Below the pieces are notes generated by a model. It was not told where the DNA came from and ran no database searches. It saw only the letters and a program-made list of their open reading frames with translations. Of a DNA stretch of 64,000 bases, positions 41,889 to 51,438 are shown in pieces. Source of the DNA: Bradyrhizobium sp. CSA207 (GTDB taxonomy: Bacteria; Pseudomonadota; Alphaproteobacteria; Rhizobiales; Xanthobacteraceae). Position 1 is the first letter of the stretch, and every line of letters begins with the position of its first letter. The stretch spans positions 1 to 64,000 of the forward strand of contig NZ_JAACFT010000011.1 of the NCBI RefSeq assembly GCF_029051685.1. The letters run 5' to 3'. The position numbers and the translations under genes are program-made.

Positions 41889-43514
41889 ATGCTCAGCCGC
41901 GCGCAGCTACAGCAGCTGCTCAACAATCTGCTGGAACTCGGGCCGCGACGCCTGATGGCCCTGGGACTGATCGGCTTTGCCGTTCTCGTCACCGTCGTCG
42001 GAGGCGCCTACTATCTGAGCCGGCCCGAATTCGAATCGCTCTATACCGGCCTCAGCCGTGAGGACGTGACGCGCATCGGCGCCGCGCTGCGCGAGCAGAA
42101 CATCACCTTCGATGTCAGTGCGGCCGGCGACGCCGTTTCGGTGCGCCCCAGTCAGACCATGCAGGCGCGGATGCTGCTCGCCGAGAAGGGGCTGCCGACC
42201 AGCGCCAATTCCGGCTACGAGCTGTTCGACAAGATCGGCTCGCTCGGCCTGACCTCGTTCATGCAGGAGGTCACCAAGCTGCGGGCGCTGGAAGGCGAAA
42301 TAGCCCGAACCGTTCAGTTGATGAAGGGGGTCAAGGCGGCGCGGGTGCACATCGTCATGCCTGTGCGCGGCTCGTTCCGCGCGACGCAGCAGCCGCCGTC
42401 GGCATCGGTCGTGCTGCGCACCGACGGTGCGATCGAAGCCCGCACGGCACAGTCGATCCGCCATCTCGTCGCGGCCGCCATCCCCGGCATGACCCGCGAC
42501 AAGGTGACGGTGCTGGATGCCGACGGCTCGATGCTGCTGGCCGAAGAGGACGAGGCCAGCGCCGCGCCGACCAAGATGGCGAGCCTCCAGAAGACGGTCA
42601 GCGGGATGGTGCAGGAGAACATCCGCAAGGCACTGACGCCTTATCTGGGCCTGGATAATTTCGAGGTCAGCGTCGCCCCGCAGCTCTCGACTGACAAGCG
42701 GCAGACCAACGAGACCGTCTACGATCCGGAGAACCGCGCCGAGCGCTCGGTCCGGAACGTCCGCGAGAAGGAGACGTCGCAGAACGCGGATCGCTCGCAG
42801 CCGACGACGGTGCAGCAAAACCTTCCGGACCAGCAGGTCAATGCCGGCGGCACCAAGAACTCCAGCGAAGACAAGCAGCGCCGAGAGGACGTCACCAATT
42901 TCGAGGTCTCATCCAAGACCACGACGACTGTAAGCGACGGCTATTCAGTCAAGAAGCTCTTCATCGCCGTGCTGGTCAACCGCACGCGGCTTGTCGCCGA
43001 TCTCGGCGACAAGAGCAACCAGGCCATCGTCGACAGCAAGCTCGCCGAGATCAGCCAGCTTGCGGCGACGGCCGGCGGACTGGACAAGCAGCGCGGCGAC
43101 CAGATCCAGGTAACGGCCGTCGACTTCATCGAGGGCTCACGCGAGCTGGCGCCGGTACCTCCGATCAGTTTCGTCGAGATGATCAACAAGCAGCTCGGCA
43201 GCGTCATCAACGCGGTGACGATCCTGGCCGTCGCCTCGATGCTGGTCTGGTTTGGCCTGCGACCCGCGGTCAACGGCATCCTGACCCACCGCGCGCAGCA
43301 GGAGCAGACCGAGGCAGCGGAGGCTGCCGAGCTCGAGGCCGCCGCAGCCCTCGCACTGCCGGAAGGCGATCTGGCCGAGCTCAACCTCGTCGAAGATCTC
43401 GAAGGCAAGATGCAGCGAACACCGCAGAAGCGGCTGGAGCAGATCGTCCGCCTCGACCAGGCGCAGGCGGCCGCGATCCTTAAAGACTGGATGCGACGGG
43501 AGGAAGCGGCATGA
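41889..43514 (+). CDS. fliF: Flagellar MS-ring protein FliF
   Basis: The 541-residue protein has two membrane helices (about 22-42 and 440-460) flanking a periplasmic region with YLSRPEFESLYTGLSREDV, EGEIARTVQLMKGVKAARV and a DKRQTNETVYDPENRAERS loop. The cytoplasmic C-tail (LEQIVRLDQAQAAAILKDW) is the FliG-binding part. The ATG at 41889 is used; eleven residues upstream in frame look non-family. It heads the unit fliF-fliH-motB-motC-fliK-lytic transglycosylase and overlaps fliH by 4 nt. Confidence 0.94.
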   Translation: MLSRAQLQQLLNNLLELGPRRLMALGLIGFAVLVTVVGGAYYLSRPEFESLYTGLSREDVTRIGAALREQNITFDVSAAGDAVSVRPSQTMQARMLLAEKGLPTSANSGYELFDKIGSLGLTSFMQEVTKLRALEGEIARTVQLMKGVKAARVHIVMPVRGSFRATQQPPSASVVLRTDGAIEARTAQSIRHLVAAAIPGMTRDKVTVLDADGSMLLAEEDEASAAPTKMASLQKTVSGMVQENIRKALTPYLGLDNFEVSVAPQLSTDKRQTNETVYDPENRAERSVRNVREKETSQNADRSQPTTVQQNLPDQQVNAGGTKNSSEDKQRREDVTNFEVSSKTTTTVSDGYSVKKLFIAVLVNRTRLVADLGDKSNQAIVDSKLAEISQLAATAGGLDKQRGDQIQVTAVDFIEGSRELAPVPPISFVEMINKQLGSVINAVTILAVASMLVWFGLRPAVNGILTHRAQQEQTEAAEAAELEAAAALALPEGDLAELNLVEDLEGKMQRTPQKRLEQIVRLDQAQAAAILKDWMRREEAA

Positions 43515-44203
43515 ACGCGGCAATCGGAAAACTCCTGACGCAGTTCGACGCGAACGGTCGGGTCAAGTCGCAGCCGCTTCCGCCGCCGAAGGCCCAGGAG
43601 CCGGCGGCAAGACCGAAGGAGGTCCGGCGCGAGCCTCAGTCTCAGCCCCAGGCTCAACCGCAGCCGCAGCCTCAGTCGCCGCCTCCGGCGTCCAAGGCGG
43701 AAACCCCGCCGGCCAATCTTCTCGACGATGCCCATCGCCGCGGTTATGCCGCCGGCCTTGCGGAAGGCGACGCCAAGCTCGCCGAAGAGCGCGTTCGTAG
43801 CGCCATCCGGCTCGGCGAAGAGCGGGCCAAATGGTCCGACCAGCAGGCGGTCGCGGTCGTCAACGGCTTCGAGTCCGCCTGCCGCGAGATCGAAACCAAC
43901 ATCGCAAGCTCCGTCGCGCGGATCCTGCTGCCGTTTCTCGCCGATGCCGTGCGTGACAAGGCGATCGGGTCCCTGGTCGAACAGATTGCTGCGCTGACTG
44001 GTTGTTCGCCGGTGCCGGTGTTCAAGATCACCGGCCCGGGCGAGTTGCTCGATCTGGTGCGGGCGCAGCTCGATACGGCCCGGCGAACGGGCATCGAATA
44101 CGAGGCCGCCGACACTTTCGAGGTTCGCGTCGTCGCCGACCAGACCGTGATCGAGACGCGGATCTCGACCTGGGCCGAACGCCTGAAGGAGGCGCGCCGG
44201 TAG
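43511..44203 (+). CDS. fliH: FliH-like flagellar export stator protein
   Basis: The 230-residue protein has a Pro/Gln-rich N-terminus with alternating PQ repeats (36-60), then a helical region RRGYAAGLAEGDAKLAEERV with the AxxxG spacing typical of FliH, and a C-terminal V-ATPase-E-like domain. It would dimerise and bind FliI and FliN. Sequence similarity to enterobacterial FliH is low, so the name rests on layout and position after fliF. Confidence 0.7.
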   Translation: MNAAIGKLLTQFDANGRVKSQPLPPPKAQEPAARPKEVRREPQSQPQAQPQPQPQSPPPASKAETPPANLLDDAHRRGYAAGLAEGDAKLAEERVRSAIRLGEERAKWSDQQAVAVVNGFESACREIETNIASSVARILLPFLADAVRDKAIGSLVEQIAALTGCSPVPVFKITGPGELLDLVRAQLDTARRTGIEYEAADTFEVRVVADQTVIETRISTWAERLKEARR

Positions 44204-44209
44204 TTCGCC

Positions 44210-45571
44210 ATGAATGAGGTCAAGCAAGAGCTAGTGATCATCCGCCGGCGCAGCGCCTTCGACGACGAGAAGGCGCACGGTGGCGTTTGGAAGATCGCCT
44301 ATGCGGACTTCATGACCGCGATGATGGCATTCTTCCTGGTCATGTGGCTGATCAACGCGCTCAACCAGGACCAGAAGCAGGTGGTCGCGAGCTATTTCAA
44401 TCCGATCAAGCTCTCAGAAAACGCGCCCGCTCCCAAAGGCCTCAAGGACCTGAGCAAGAAGGAGCCGTCTTCATTCGAAGGCCAGGACGGAAAGCGTCAG
44501 CCGGGCGGGCCGAGCGAGGAGCGCCGCGGCGACTCGCCGACGGCGGAGAAGCCGCCGTTCTACGAAGAGAAGGTCCTGTTTCGCGATCCCTACGCCACGC
44601 TGGCCGAGATCGCCAATAGCGCGAACCAGGCCTCGGGCCAGCGGCGCGCCGGCGCCCTGGCGTCTGCGGAAGAAGACGGTCTCAAGGGTGGCGACGCCTA
44701 CCGCGATCCATTCGACCCGGGCTATTGGAAGCTTGCTCCGCAAGCTTCCAAGGATGCCGATCGCATCATCGAGAACGAGCCGAAGCCAAATGCTTCCGCG
44801 CGCGACAATCCGGCCGGTACAAGTCAGGGCGAGCCGCAGGCGCGCCGTGCAAAATCGGACGATGCCGGCGGAAGCGTCGATCCGAACCCAGAGGCGTCGT
44901 CCGCAAGCATGTCCCCGCTGCTGCCGCCCGGACCCGCGCCGTCGCAGTCTTCGCGCGAAGGCAGCGCCCAGGCGAACGCTCAGCCGGGCGCCCAAGCCAA
45001 CACGCCTGCCAACACACAAGCCAACACGCCTGCCAACGCCACGGCCCAATCGCGACCTGCCGATACCGCGAAGGACGCCGATCCGCGCGAAGCCGGCCAG
45101 GCGCAGCAGCCGACCGTCAAGCAGCTTCAGGCCGAGATCGCCGACGCGCTGTCGGACATCAAGACCGGCGCGGGACCGGTGGCCGAGGTTCGTCAGGTCG
45201 AGGAAGGTCTCCTGATCAGCCTGACCGATGATGCGAGCTTCGGCATGTTCGCGGTCGGCTCAGCCGAACCGCGCCCCGAGCTGATCCGTGTGATCGACAA
45301 GATCGGGCCGCTGCTGACCAAGCGCCAGGGCCCGATCATCGTCCGCGGCCACACCGACAATCGGCCGTACCGGTCGGAGACCTACGACAATTGGCGGCTG
45401 TCGACCGCCCGTGCCCAGATGGCCTATTACATGCTGGTCCGCTCCGGCGTCGATGCGCAGCGGATCGAGCACGTCGAAGGCTACGCCGACCGCCGGCCGA
45501 AACTCCCGAACGATCCCGCCGCCGCGCAGAACCGCCGGATCGAGATCCTGATCCGGGAGAAGCGTTCTTGA
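44210..45571 (+). CDS. motB: Flagellar motor stator protein MotB
   Basis: The 453-residue protein has one membrane helix with the proton-carrying Asp (WKIAYADFMTAMMAFFLVMWL), a long low-complexity periplasmic linker (about 60-300, with NTPANTQANTPANAT repeats) and a C-terminal OmpA/peptidoglycan-binding domain (IIVRGHTDNRPYRSETYDNW). The linker is much longer than in enteric MotB, as usual in rhizobia, where MotC binds MotB. The stop overlaps the TTG start of motC. Confidence 0.93.
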   Translation: MNEVKQELVIIRRRSAFDDEKAHGGVWKIAYADFMTAMMAFFLVMWLINALNQDQKQVVASYFNPIKLSENAPAPKGLKDLSKKEPSSFEGQDGKRQPGGPSEERRGDSPTAEKPPFYEEKVLFRDPYATLAEIANSANQASGQRRAGALASAEEDGLKGGDAYRDPFDPGYWKLAPQASKDADRIIENEPKPNASARDNPAGTSQGEPQARRAKSDDAGGSVDPNPEASSASMSPLLPPGPAPSQSSREGSAQANAQPGAQANTPANTQANTPANATAQSRPADTAKDADPREAGQAQQPTVKQLQAEIADALSDIKTGAGPVAEVRQVEEGLLISLTDDASFGMFAVGSAEPRPELIRVIDKIGPLLTKRQGPIIVRGHTDNRPYRSETYDNWRLSTARAQMAYYMLVRSGVDAQRIEHVEGYADRRPKLPNDPAAAQNRRIEILIREKRS

Positions 45572-46758
45572 TCAGGCTGCTGCTTAGCGCCGTGCTACTG
45601 CTGCTGATGGTACTGCCGCTCAGCGCGACACGCGCAATTGCCGAGCCTGCGCCGGCATCGGTCGAACCCTATGAGCTCGTCCGTGCATTGCAGGCAGTGC
45701 AGGACGGAATCGCCAATGGCGATACGGCGGCGCACGGCAGCCACATCGCGCTGATCAGGCAGATCGGCGAAAAATTTCTCGCCGCCGATGCGGGCGCCTG
45801 GAGCAATCCGCAGAACGGCCAGGCTGTCGTCATCTATCTGCTCAGCGGCGGCGCGCCGCAGATCGTCCGCAAGTTGCCGCGCGACAAGCTGAACGTCGAC
45901 GAGCGGCTGCTCAATGGCGCGCTGGCCTATGTCGAGGGTCGCCAGGACGAAGCCCGCGAACTGCTCAAGGACGTCAAGCCGCGCACCATTCCATCGGGCC
46001 TGGGCGGGCAGGTCGCACTGGTCCAGGGCGCGCTGTTCGCGCGCTCCGAGGCATCGCTCGCGATCGAGCGCCTGGACGACGCCCGTCTGTTGCTGCCGGG
46101 TACGCTCGTGGAGGAGGCAGCGCTGCGGCGCGAGATCCTGCTGGTCGGGCAGGCCGAAGACTTCGACAAATTCGAGTTCCTGACGCTGGCCTATATCCGC
46201 CACTACCGCAATTCCATTTATGCAGGCGATTTCTGGCAGCGCTTCTCCTCGGGCCTGACGCAATCGAGCCTGGCCCTCGACGACCGTCGCTTCGCGCGGA
46301 TCGGCACCCTGCTGGAGCAGATCGATCGCGCGAGCCGCCTCAAGCTCTATCTCGTGATTGCCCGCGCCGCGATGCTCCGCGGGCGACTGGCCGTGACCCG
46401 GCTCGCCGGGGAGCGGGCGCTGGCGCTGAGCGCCGATGCCACGGCGGACCGCGAGCGCGCACATTTATTCCGCGGCGTCTCGCGCGCGCTCACGGACGAA
46501 TATGACGGTGGACTCGCCGAGCTGAAGGCGCTTGACCGCTCGAAGCTGCCTGAGCGCGACGTTCCGCTTCTAAATGCAACGATCCAGCTCGCGCTCGATG
46601 TCCGCAAGCCGATCGCGGGCGCGTCAGCCGGCGCCACGGCCGACAAGCCTCCGCCCACGCCGGCGCGTCTCGACCTCGCGTCGTCGACCGCGACGCTCGC
46701 GCGTGGCCGCAAGCAGCTCAGCGAACTGGAACTCCTCACCAAGGACCGACGACCATGA
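45568..46758 (+). CDS. motC: Periplasmic motility protein MotC
   Basis: From the TTG at 45568 the product is 396 residues with a signal peptide (LLSAVLLLLMVLPLSATRAIAEPA) and a repeat-rich helical body, e.g. VEPYELVRALQAVQDGIANGD and YIRHYRNSIYAGDFWQRF, typical of rhizobial MotC. MotC acts in the periplasm with MotB; MotE is its chaperone. The longer frame from 45391 overlaps the motB C-terminus and is not used. It overlaps fliK by 4 nt. Confidence 0.88.
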   Translation: MIRLLLSAVLLLLMVLPLSATRAIAEPAPASVEPYELVRALQAVQDGIANGDTAAHGSHIALIRQIGEKFLAADAGAWSNPQNGQAVVIYLLSGGAPQIVRKLPRDKLNVDERLLNGALAYVEGRQDEARELLKDVKPRTIPSGLGGQVALVQGALFARSEASLAIERLDDARLLLPGTLVEEAALRREILLVGQAEDFDKFEFLTLAYIRHYRNSIYAGDFWQRFSSGLTQSSLALDDRRFARIGTLLEQIDRASRLKLYLVIARAAMLRGRLAVTRLAGERALALSADATADRERAHLFRGVSRALTDEYDGGLAELKALDRSKLPERDVPLLNATIQLALDVRKPIAGASAGATADKPPPTPARLDLASSTATLARGRKQLSELELLTKDRRP

Positions 46759-48068
46759 CCAAGCTCAACGGAACCTCCGCGCAGCTTTTCTCAGGTCTCG
46801 CCGAAAGCCTCAGCGTGCGCGGGACGTCGCGCGCCGGCAAGAATGCCGGGGGGAAATCCTCCGGAGACGCGGCGTTTAACGATCTGCTCCACACCGTCTC
46901 GAACCTCGCGAAGCGGGCGCTGACCGATGAAGGCAGCGACGCGACCGTGAAAGCCGCAGCGCTGCGCACGCATCTCGTGCATCCGGCCGAGAAGGGCAAG
47001 CCGAAGGACGAGGGGCTACACGAGCGCACCGAGGCGGTCGAGGAGCTCAAATCGTCCGAGAAGTCGTCGGAAGACCAGAGTCCGGTCGACCAGGTCGCGA
47101 AGGCCGACATCCAGAGCCGATCGAGCATTCCCATGATCGTCGGGCAGGACCTCGCCGCCATGCCGGCCATGAAGCCGCAGATACAACCGCCAGCGGGCGA
47201 CAAGAAAGACACCTCCGCGCGGGACGAGCGACAGTCCTCAGCCAAACGCGACGTTCAGAGCGTGAACATGGCGAAGGGGGCGGCGACCGACCTCGGTGCC
47301 TCCGCTCCATCCGGCTCGCGTCCGCAGGTCGCGGCTCCGCAATCGGCGGCCGCGCAGGAGGGCAGCGATGCCTCGCCGAGGGCGATGCCCACCACGCCCG
47401 GCTTCGAAGCGGTCACGGCCAGTGTGGAGCGCGCCGCAAAGGTGTCGGCGCGGGACGCATTGCCCGAAGCGACCAAGGTCACGGTGGTTCAGCAGGAGAC
47501 GCATCTGCCGCCGGCGCAGTTCAGCGCGACCCAACAGGTCGCCAATGCGGTGGTGTCGGAGCTGAAGGGGGCGCCTGCACCGGTGGCGTCCGCTGCGCCG
47601 GATCTCACGTCGTCCCAGGCCAACGCACCCGATCAGCCACTGAGGATTCTTACGATCAATCTCGAGCCGCCGGCGCTTGGCAACGTCACCGTTCGGCTTC
47701 GTCTCGTCGGAACGGAGGTCTCCGTCCAGCTTGCGGCCGAACGCAAGGACACCAGCCAGATGCTGGACCAGCAGCGCGACTCGATCCGCGAGCTCATGCA
47801 GTCGGCGGGCTATGTCGCCGAGGTCGCACCTGTCCAGCACGGCTCGCTGGACGGATTCCAGTCTGGCTCCGGCCAGTCGCAGCCGCAGCTCTCTGGCCAG
47901 CAACAGCAATCGCCGCAGTCGCAAGCCACGTTCGACGGCGCGAGCACATCGCCCGGGCAATCGGACGGCGGAGCCAAGCAAGCGCGGCAAGAGCGCCAAA
48001 CCAATCAGGAGACGCGTCATGACCAGGACGTGGCGCCGCATCTTCGTCGCGGCCCTGTTTATCTGTAA
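46755..48068 (+). CDS. fliK: Flagellar hook-length control protein FliK
   Basis: The 437-residue protein has a low-complexity, Ala/Ser/Lys-rich body and a C-terminal Flg_hook domain (about 295-365: PLRILTINLEPPALGNVTVR, then a VQLAAERKDTSQMLDQQRD segment), followed by a Gln/Ser-rich tail. It measures hook length during export and triggers the FlhB switch. The C-terminal tail overlaps the lytic transglycosylase start by 50 bp. Confidence 0.88.
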   Translation: MTKLNGTSAQLFSGLAESLSVRGTSRAGKNAGGKSSGDAAFNDLLHTVSNLAKRALTDEGSDATVKAAALRTHLVHPAEKGKPKDEGLHERTEAVEELKSSEKSSEDQSPVDQVAKADIQSRSSIPMIVGQDLAAMPAMKPQIQPPAGDKKDTSARDERQSSAKRDVQSVNMAKGAATDLGASAPSGSRPQVAAPQSAAAQEGSDASPRAMPTTPGFEAVTASVERAAKVSARDALPEATKVTVVQQETHLPPAQFSATQQVANAVVSELKGAPAPVASAAPDLTSSQANAPDQPLRILTINLEPPALGNVTVRLRLVGTEVSVQLAAERKDTSQMLDQQRDSIRELMQSAGYVAEVAPVQHGSLDGFQSGSGQSQPQLSGQQQQSPQSQATFDGASTSPGQSDGGAKQARQERQTNQETRHDQDVAPHLRRGPVYL

Positions 48069-48600
48069 CGCCGGCGCCGCGCAGGCCGCCACCGACGGCG
48101 CACGCCCCTGCGAGCGCGAGATGGCGCGCGCCTCGCGGCAGCACGGAATTCCGCTCGGCATTCTCTATGCGGTCGGCCTGACCGAGACCGGGCGTCGCGG
48201 TGCGCTCTATCCTTACGCGCTCGGCGCCGAGGGACAGACGGTGTTCGCCAAGGACATGGGGGACGCGATCGCGAATTTCGAAGCGATGCGAAGCAAGGGC
48301 ATCAAGCTCATCGACCTCGGCTGCATGCAGATCAACCACTACTACCATGGCGACAAGTTCGCTTCGGTGCGGGCGATGTTCGATCCGGCCAGGAATGTCG
48401 ATTACGCGGCGCGCTTCCTGAAGGAGCTGAAGCAGCGCGAGGGTAGCTGGACCATGGCGGTGGCCCGCTACAATGCGGGCCCCAACAACCAGCCGGCGCA
48501 GAAGCGCTATGTCTGCCACATCGTCGCGCACCTCGTCTCAAGCGGCTTCGGCGCGTGGACCGACAAGGCGCGCTCGTTCTGCCAGGCGCAGACGACATGA
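48019..48600 (+). CDS. Flagellum-associated lytic transglycosylase
   Basis: The 193-residue protein has a signal peptide (IFVAALFICNAGAAQA) and an SLT fold with catalytic Glu in AVGLTETG and the YNAGP motif (AVARYNAGPN) near residue 153. It should open peptidoglycan for the rod, a task done by the FlgJ muramidase domain in enterics; the FlgJ here (57332) lacks that domain. Function is similar to SltF of Rhodobacter by context. It ends the fliF unit. Confidence 0.85.
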   Translation: MTRTWRRIFVAALFICNAGAAQAATDGARPCEREMARASRQHGIPLGILYAVGLTETGRRGALYPYALGAEGQTVFAKDMGDAIANFEAMRSKGIKLIDLGCMQINHYYHGDKFASVRAMFDPARNVDYAARFLKELKQREGSWTMAVARYNAGPNNQPAQKRYVCHIVAHLVSSGFGAWTDKARSFCQAQTT

Positions 48601-48627
48601 AGTTGTGCATTATTTCCTTACCATCAG

Positions 48628-48639
48628 CCTCGCGCAAGC
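48628..48639 (+). promoter_or_regulatory. Flagellar promoter box of the flgE unit
   Basis: CCTCGCGCAAGC, an exact match to CCTCRCRYAAGC, then 9 nt, then CATTGT (48649-48654). It lies 44 bp before the flgE start in a gap of only 83 bp. Confidence 0.6.
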
Positions 48640-48683
48640 AAGAACCATCATTGTAACTGCAACCTACCGAAGGAGTCCTATTC

Positions 48684-49925
48684 ATGAGCCTGTATGGTGT
48701 TATGCGCACCGGCGTATCCGGGATGTCCGCGCAGTCCAACAAGCTGTCGACCGTCTCGGATAACATCGCGAACGTCAACACGACCGGCTACAAGCGGGCT
48801 TCGACCGAGTTCTCCTCGCTGATCCTGAAGAGCGGCTCTGGCAACTACGATTCCGGCGCGGTCGAGACGACCGTTCGCTACGCCATCACCGATGCCGGCC
48901 ATCTCCAGTTCACGACCTCGACGACAGATCTCGCCGTCCAGGGCAACGGCTTCTTCGTCGTGCAGGATCCGAACGGCAACAACTTCCTGACGCGCGCCGG
49001 CGCCTTCGTGCCCGACAGCACCGGCAACCTCGTCAACACGGCCGGCTTCCAGCTGATGGGCTACAACATCCAGAACGGTGCCGTGCCAAACACTTCCGCC
49101 AACGGTTTCGGCAACCTGCAGGTCATCAACGTCAACCAGATGGCGCTGCAGGCCTCGGCCTCGACCAAGGCCACGGTCGCGGCCAATCTGGCCCCGGCCC
49201 CGAGCACCGCCAACCTTGTGGCGCCGGCCAGCCCGACCAACTATACGTCGAAGACGTCGATGGTGACCTACGACAATATCGGCAGTGCCGTGACGCTTGA
49301 CGTCTATCTTGCCCAGACCGCGACGGATACCTGGGATATCCAGGTCTACCAGGGAGGGACACTGCTTGCACCAACCGGCAGTACCACGTTCACCTTTGAC
49401 ACGACGTCGGTCGGCAAGGGCGCGTTGGCTGCAGCGAGCACGAAGTCGCTAACGTTCCCAGTTCCCAGTTCCGGCGGTTCGACCTTCCCCTTCACGATGG
49501 ATCTCTCGGCGATGACACAGGTCGCCTCCAGCTTCGACTTCAAGGCCACGGTTGACGGCAACGCCCCATCAGCGGTGGAGAAGGTGGATATCGACAGCAA
49601 GGGCGTGGTCACCGCGGTCCTCCAGAACGGCACCCAGCTGCCGAGCTTCCAGATCGCGCTCGCCACCGTGCCGAGCCCGGATCATCTGACCCCTGAAGTC
49701 GGCAACGTCTACTCGACGAACTTGGACTCAGGGACGGTGCAGGTCGATGTCGCCGGCAAGAGTGGTCTCGGCACCATTCAGTCGGGCGCGCTGGAAGATT
49801 CGAATGTCGATCTCGCCGACGAGCTGACCTCGATGATCGAGGCGCAGCGCGGCTTCACCGCGAACTCGAAATCGTTCCAGACCGGCGCCGATCTGCTCGA
49901 CGTCGTCGTCAACCTGAAGCGCTGA
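48684..49925 (+). CDS. flgE: Flagellar hook protein FlgE
   Basis: The 413-residue protein has the hook/rod N-terminus (MRTGVSGMSAQSNKLSTVSD, then NIANVNTTGYKR), a TDLAVQGNGFFVVQDPNG segment and the C-terminal ELTSMIEAQRGFTANSKSF. An AAGGAG ribosome site lies 8 nt before the ATG. It heads the unit flgE-flgK-flgL-flaF-flbT-flgD-fliQ. Confidence 0.94.
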   Translation: MSLYGVMRTGVSGMSAQSNKLSTVSDNIANVNTTGYKRASTEFSSLILKSGSGNYDSGAVETTVRYAITDAGHLQFTTSTTDLAVQGNGFFVVQDPNGNNFLTRAGAFVPDSTGNLVNTAGFQLMGYNIQNGAVPNTSANGFGNLQVINVNQMALQASASTKATVAANLAPAPSTANLVAPASPTNYTSKTSMVTYDNIGSAVTLDVYLAQTATDTWDIQVYQGGTLLAPTGSTTFTFDTTSVGKGALAAASTKSLTFPVPSSGGSTFPFTMDLSAMTQVASSFDFKATVDGNAPSAVEKVDIDSKGVVTAVLQNGTQLPSFQIALATVPSPDHLTPEVGNVYSTNLDSGTVQVDVAGKSGLGTIQSGALEDSNVDLADELTSMIEAQRGFTANSKSFQTGADLLDVVVNLKR

Positions 49926-49959
49926 ACCCCCAAGCGTTCATCCCGGGCAAGAGCAAGCC

Positions 49960-51435
49960 ATGTCCCTTACCGCCGCTCTCGATTCCGCCCGCGCCTCGCT
50001 CATGGCGTCGGGCATCCAGTCCTCGACCATCTCGCGCAACATCGCCGGCGCCAGCGCCGCCGGCTATTCGCGCAAGATTGCCGTGCTGGACAACCTGCCC
50101 AATGCCGGTGTCTACGTCGCAGCGATCCAGCGTGCCGCCAGCTCGGGTCTCTACAACAACGTCCTGATCGCGACCTCGTCGTCGGCCAAGCAGAGCGCGA
50201 TCTTTGACGGTCTCCAGAAGATCGCATCTGCCACGGTGGACGATCCGGAGCTCGACCAGTCGCCCACCGCCCAGCTCAACAAGCTGAAGCAGGCGCTCCA
50301 GCAATATGCCAACGCCCCGGACAATACCACGCTGGCGCAGGCGGCGGTCACGTCCGCCAAGGACATGGCGATCGCGCTCAACCAGGCGACCCAGACCGTG
50401 CAGTCGGTCCGTGAGGGCGCCGATGCCGACATGAAAACGTCGGTTCAGAACATCAATCAGTTGCTCTCCCAATTCCAGACCGTGAACACCGCGATCATGA
50501 AGGGGACGATCTCCGGCGACGACATCACCGACTACCTCGACCAGCGCGACAGCATCGTCTCCCAGCTCTCGCAAGAGCTCGGCGTCACGATGTCGATCCG
50601 CACCAACGGTGACGCGGCGCTTTATGCCGACAGCGGTGTGGTTCTGTTCGACAAGACGGCGCGGACGGTGAGTTTCGTGCCCACCAACGCCTATACGGCC
50701 GGCACTACGGGCAATGCTGTCTACATCGACGGCGTACCGGTGACCGGCGCCAATTCAGTGATGCCACTCAAGTCGGGCAAGCTCGCGGGCCTCGCCGGAT
50801 TGCGAGACAATGCGACGGTCACGTACCAGAGCCAGCTCGACGAAATCGCGCGTGGCCTGATCGAGACCTTCAAGGAGAGTGATCAGTCCGGCGCGGCGCT
50901 GCCCGACGTGCCCGGCCTCTTCACCTATCCCGGCGCGCCGACGATACCGGCGAGCGCCACCGTCTCAGTGGGCCTTGCCGGCCTGATCAGCGTTGCGGCG
51001 TCGGTCGATCCGGCGCAGGGCGGCAATCCCGATCTGCTGCGCGACGGCGCGATCAGCGGCAACGTCGCATACCAATACAACACCGCCGGCAACGCCGGCT
51101 ACTCGGCCCGGCTGCAGCAGCTCATCGGTGGCATGGATGCGTCACAGCCGTTCGATGCAACCACGCAGGGCAAGCCGAGCGGCAGCTTGATCGACTTCGC
51201 GTCGTCGTCGACGAGCTGGATCGAAAACCAGCGTAAGGCCGCGGACTCCAGCGTCACCTACCAGAAAACACTGCTCGACCGCAGCACCGCGGCGCTGTCG
51301 AACGTCAGCGGCGTCAACATGGACGACGAGATGTCCTTGATGCTTCAGGTCGAGCGCACCTATTCGGCGTCGTCGAAGATCATCTCGACCGTCGACGAAA
51401 TGTTGCAGAGCCTGCTGGCCGCCGTGGGGAATTAA
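49960..51435 (+). CDS. flgK: Hook-filament junction protein FlgK
   Basis: The 491-residue protein has an N-terminus of the hook-associated class (ASGIQSSTISRNIAGASAAG), a DYLDQRDSIVSQLSQELGV segment and a C-terminal NMDDEMSLMLQVERTYSASSK. It forms the first junction ring. It is separated from flgL by 3 bp. Confidence 0.92.
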   Translation: MSLTAALDSARASLMASGIQSSTISRNIAGASAAGYSRKIAVLDNLPNAGVYVAAIQRAASSGLYNNVLIATSSSAKQSAIFDGLQKIASATVDDPELDQSPTAQLNKLKQALQQYANAPDNTTLAQAAVTSAKDMAIALNQATQTVQSVREGADADMKTSVQNINQLLSQFQTVNTAIMKGTISGDDITDYLDQRDSIVSQLSQELGVTMSIRTNGDAALYADSGVVLFDKTARTVSFVPTNAYTAGTTGNAVYIDGVPVTGANSVMPLKSGKLAGLAGLRDNATVTYQSQLDEIARGLIETFKESDQSGAALPDVPGLFTYPGAPTIPASATVSVGLAGLISVAASVDPAQGGNPDLLRDGAISGNVAYQYNTAGNAGYSARLQQLIGGMDASQPFDATTQGKPSGSLIDFASSSTSWIENQRKAADSSVTYQKTLLDRSTAALSNVSGVNMDDEMSLMLQVERTYSASSKIISTVDEMLQSLLAAVGN

Positions 51436-51438
51436 GCC

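Noticed and set aside
48601-48683. Sigma-54 (-24/-12) promoter in front of flgE and other flagellar units
   Set aside because: No GG-N10-GC arrangement with TGGCAC/TTGC wording was found upstream of these units; the CCTCRCRYAAGC box explains the conservation better.
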